Part shown: positions 60,477 through 64,000 of the stretch, piece by piece
Layout: the number at the start of each line of letters is the position of its first letter
How positions within the stretch are numbered: the stretch's first letter is position 1
Source of the DNA: Acanthosoma haemorrhoidale
Taxonomy: Eukaryota > Arthropoda > Insecta > Hemiptera > Acanthosomatidae
Length of the DNA: 64,000 bases
Reading direction: 5' to 3'
Assembly: GCA_930367205.1 (NCBI GenBank)
Contig: OV884011.1
Coordinates: 166,040,226 to 166,104,225 of the forward strand
The notes under the pieces: model-generated
What the model saw: the letters and a program-made list of their open reading frames with translations, nothing else
Database searches by the model: none
Told to the model about the DNA's origin: nothing
Position numbers and translations under genes: made by a program

Positions 60477-62062
60477 GATAAGTACTTAAATAGTTAATCT
60501 TTGATCGTATATGGCTTTACAGCTTCCCAAAAACGTTCCATTCCAACAAAACATTTTGAAAGTACAATTTTGTTCACAACGTATAAACCTATTTAAACCA
60601 AATCGATGAAATTAAAAACTAGTGATGCGTAAACCGAAAAAAGTACTAATAATACGGTTTAATTTTCAATGAACTAATATTTCCTATTTATTTTCTTATG
60701 GAACTAACATATTTTTAATAATGATTTTTTGTTTTTGCGATAATATCATCTGGAAATACATTACTATTATGGGTGGTTCTATAGAAGTCAATTTATTGTA
60801 TTGCAGTAGATGGTCTAATTGTTTATAGTGTTTGTTAGGGCTTTATTATTGTAAGGTTTGTAATACTTACCTTTTTTTTTTTTTTTTTTTTTTTCGCAAA
60901 TTTCTGTATATACTATTGTTTCTTAACCTAAGTACATTTTCCACAAAACGAAAAAAAATCCACAGTTGTTTGAAAGTAGAACTTCTACGTTTGTGTTAGG
61001 TGATAATTTTAAAAACATAATTAAACTCTGAATCATTTCTCTTGGCTACAGCCTTGCAATATTTAGGCGAAGGTTTATCTTACGAGTTGATTTTTTTTTT
61101 CTAGAGCAACAGTCCCTAATTGTGCCACGGCAAACAAGCGGGCTCTCAGAGAACGATATCTGTGCGAGGGGGCTACTCCATGATACACACACGCCATTAG
61201 CCCAGATTCGCCAGGAAATAGAAGAAGTTCTTGTCACGCTAATCAGCCCCGACACACATTCAGTGTAGAAAATACTGTACTTGGCCCTCGTGGGAGGGCG
61301 GGTGTGCCGTTTGGCAAAGGTAGCGAGGAGTTGCAAACAGCTCACCGGCGGCGCCCGATGAAAAAATAACCAGTTTGTGTTGGATCATCGCGAGTATTTT
61401 TAACGATTGTATTTGTAGTAGGCCTTTTGGCAGGAAGTCGGCGCCGCGGATACAATGGTAGTAGTGCATTTCGACCTAAAAATATGGACCGTCGTATCAA
61501 ACATCGACCCTCACAAACTCTTACAAAAAGAGAAAACTATTATGCGATTTAAAAGTTACATAGAGCTTAGACTCGAGAAACCTTACAATTCGAAGATGAT
61601 TTGGTTATCTATGACAGGGCAGGCAGCCTTTTTTTCTCGTTGAAATACCACCACTCAGCGATATACTATTCAGTGTGGCTTTAATTATTCAAATCGATAT
61701 TATTACTTTAGCTAGTGCTATTAAACATTATTGCACTTGTTTATTTATCATGTCTTACCTATTTTAGGCATATTTGGAGACACAATTTCCATTATTTTTA
61801 AACGACTTGTAAGTTGGTTTTAATAATTCAATAACTGATTTTTATTAATCTGTAAAGATTTACAATGGCATTAGAATTAAAAGCATCAAACGATTGAACA
61901 ATGTAAAATAAACGAAATAAACATACCTGTAAAGATTAATTCAATTACACGTTATTTACCCGATATTGGATAGTCCCAACACAAACAATAAAAATAAGTC
62001 TTATCTTGAAAGTAACCTTCACACAACAAACACAGCTAGCTAGATTATCAGCTGGTGTTTAC
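60477..62062. other. Spacer with GC-richer block
   Basis: A T23 run lies near 60872-60894. At 61090-61420 the sequence is GC-richer. The plus strand reads LSENDICARGLLHDTHTPLA in one frame and the minus strand is open for 99 codons (61046-61345). Neither is recognizable. The remainder is AT-rich. Confidence 0.3.
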
Positions 62063-62283
62063 AAACTTTATTATGATAAAATTACAATCTGCCTCATTGG
62101 GCTATGAGTGATTATGATAAATGATCTCATTCACTTGCTCATTCGTACCGTATTTACAAACAGCCCAGAGACCTTCTTCGCATGCGAAAGAGGAAGCGGA
62201 GTCTTGGGAACTCACCCACGCTCCTCCGTCAGCCGCGTCACGGGATACAAGCCAGTGGAGGCTGGCCAAGAGCGCGATAGCCA
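62063..62283 (-). mobile_element. Jockey-like LINE fragment A11 (3' UTR)
   Basis: Minus-strand 3' UTR of family A, ending inside the GC-rich block at about 62283. A short deletion near 62174 relative to A7. Confidence 0.85.
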
Positions 62284-62948
62284 TTATTGGGTTCTAATGA
62301 TTTAAAAGTATTTAGGCAGCGGCTCTTGTATGGTTAAAACCCACATATCCCCACCAAAGCATTTGATTTGCAAATATTTTTTTAAAGGAAGGTCTACAGT
62401 AGTGTTTTGAGAGCTTTTAGCTGTCTGTATTCTGTGTACTGAAATGTCTATTTTACCGAGAAAAACAAAATAGCGAAGAAACGCCTTATTTGCCGTATCT
62501 TTAACAACGGGAAAAGAACCATAATTGTCAAATGTTCCTTAGCTTCTGAGCTGAGACTCTTAAAAGTCAAAAATGATTTGGTCAGCTGTATTATTACAGG
62601 TAGCCTTTTTTCCAATTCAACCTCCCCCCCCCCCCACCGGGAAACTGAAGTGTGGCTTAAATTCATCAGATCGATCGTATTATTTTTACGATTTTCAATA
62701 CGCAATATTTGAACCTCAGTAGTACTTGATCGGTTACAACCATGCCACTGCGCAAGGTTATGCCTGTGATCATAGACTTAATTTTAAACATGTACAGGCA
62801 ATGAATGTTTTATGTACCTCTGTAATCGCAAATACCTCACAAATCGCAATGTAAAATCGTTAATTAACTGTAAGTAATGACCTGCTGTAAATAGATTCGT
62901 TTATGTAGGGTCTATACTGAACTGCATAATTTTAACAGCTAAGATATA
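62284..62948. other. No named feature, weak local similarity
   Basis: GGGTTCTAATGATTTAAAA at 62289 recurs at 63174, and a patch near 62570-62690 resembles 61595-61700. This suggests an old dispersed repeat that I cannot delimit. Confidence 0.35.
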
Positions 62949-63043
62949 CTCAGGTGGTCTGAAAAGTTTCCGACCTCAACATGAAGATGATAATAAAATA
63001 TATAAAAGCTTTGTTAGGTCGAAAACTTTTCAGACCACCCTCT
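62949..63043. mobile_element. 95-bp palindromic mariner-type MITE
   Basis: Inverted ends GGTGGTCTGAAAAGTTTCCG and its near-complement CGAAAACTTTTCAGACCACC pair over about 24 bp. TA lies immediately outside each end (62947-62948 and 63044-63045). No coding. Size and TA duplication fit a mariner-derived MITE. No full-length relative is in the window. Confidence 0.88.
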
Positions 63044-63600
63044 TAGTGGGTTTACGAGTGCTTTCTCATATAATGACTATAGATTATTTGTTGTATGCAC
63101 GTGTTTTCATTTATAATGGCTTGTCTATTTTAAGCATATTTGGAGACAAGGAGACCCACTTTTCATTATTGGTGGGTTCTAATGATTTAAAATATTTAGG
63201 CAGACCGAGGTTATCGGTTAACAACAGCAACGAAAACATCCGAGATAAGAAAGATCAATGAAGTATACGTGTGCATGTTATATAGTCGACAAAAGTCACG
63301 ATGGAATAGGATTTTAGGATACGGAGTTGTGAATTCTTAATACCGTCGTATTAATTATTATTAATTATCGATTAATGAACCACACTCTACTACACATTTG
63401 GGTCTTTCTGGGAATAGGGACCCCTGATTGTTTTTAAATCTCTAGTCTATTATCTGTAAATGAAAGTGGTTCGGGGAAAGTCTTGAGTAAAATATGCCTT
63501 AGTGTTTGAACAAATTTATTCTGGTGGCCAAAATTTTACAATGCCATTTATTAATTGATCGAAGAAATTATTACCACTATTTCTGTTGTGCTGAAAAAAT

Positions 63601-64000
63601 TCATAGGAATATGAAACTTCTTCTGGTACCTTGCTTCTTGCTAATCCTGACAAAATGATCTTGACAAAATTTAGTAGATGTGTATTCTTTTGTCCGGCAG
63701 TATAGCAAAATTACAAATTTATTAAACGGCAAATTACTGTTTTCCAAAAATGTTCCTTTTCTCAATCCAATGGTTTCTTCCCAGCATCTCACATTTCATC
63801 TCCATATACCCTTTTCGCCTAGATAAAGTCTCATTTGATAGCCATTAGAACACATTTTTTTCACTACGCTATACCCCCTTAGATTAAAGAAACAAGCCCG
63901 CTTTTTCCTTCAGAATGACAAAACTACACTGAAATATTATCAAGTACCAGTATTCACTAAGACGGGTCAAAGTAAACATAAATATAAATAAAAACATTAC
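63601..64000 (-). pseudogene. Merlin-type (ISXO2-like) transposase fragment F2, cut by window edge
   Basis: Nearly the same sequence as F1 over the last 320 bp, with only a handful of differences by eye. It continues further into the protein: YCRTKEYTSTKFCQDHF corresponds to the usual KFC..ELG segment. It runs off the right edge. Stops are present upstream of the VRCWEETIGLRKGT segment. Confidence 0.78.

Overview
This window looks like intergenic or intronic DNA from an arthropod, most likely an insect. It is AT-rich and contains no complete protein-coding gene that I can defend. It is crowded with decayed copies of element types typical of insects: mariner and Tc1 transposases, a Jockey-clade non-LTR retrotransposon, a Merlin transposon, short solo-LTR-like repeats, and a tRNA-derived SINE-like copy. 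There are no bacterial operons, ribosome binding sites or CRISPR arrays. The order cannot be fixed from the sequence alone.

Layout. At 1-5 kb are a mariner end and two 3' fragments of the Jockey-like LINE ('family A'). At 5.2-5.9 kb a LINE copy is inserted into an unnamed repeat ('C'), whose uninterrupted copy lies at 12.4 kb. At 8-18 kb are LTR-like repeats ('B'), a Tc1 relic, a long GA microsatellite and the best LINE copy, with a reverse-transcriptase reading frame at 17.2-18.1 kb. At 18.9-25.3 kb are two mariners head to head, a CR1/L2-like LINE tail, and two copies of a 0.87 kb block ('D'), each containing a Tc1-type TIR element. At 26-34.5 kb are more LINE copies, a CT microsatellite, three mariner copies and a 34-bp minisatellite whose units carry a heat-shock-element-like TTCTAGAA core. 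At 37.3-42.1 kb are a TIR-bounded Tc1/mariner-superfamily element, a LINE copy, and two LTR-like copies that each carry a tiny secondary insertion. At 44.3-46.5 kb are two candidate host exons with good splice sites and compatible phase, separated by transposon insertions. At 46.9-57.2 kb are more LTR-like copies, a mariner, an inverted-repeat element and family 'E' repeats. At 58.5-64 kb are two nearly identical Merlin fragments, a SINE-like copy, more LINE fragments and a 95-bp palindromic MITE.

No pathway can be reconstructed. The most informative signals are the nested insertions, target-site duplications and duplicated blocks, which allow relative dating, plus the minisatellite and the exon pair. 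Identifications were made by reading translated and nucleotide motifs by eye, and no database was searched.
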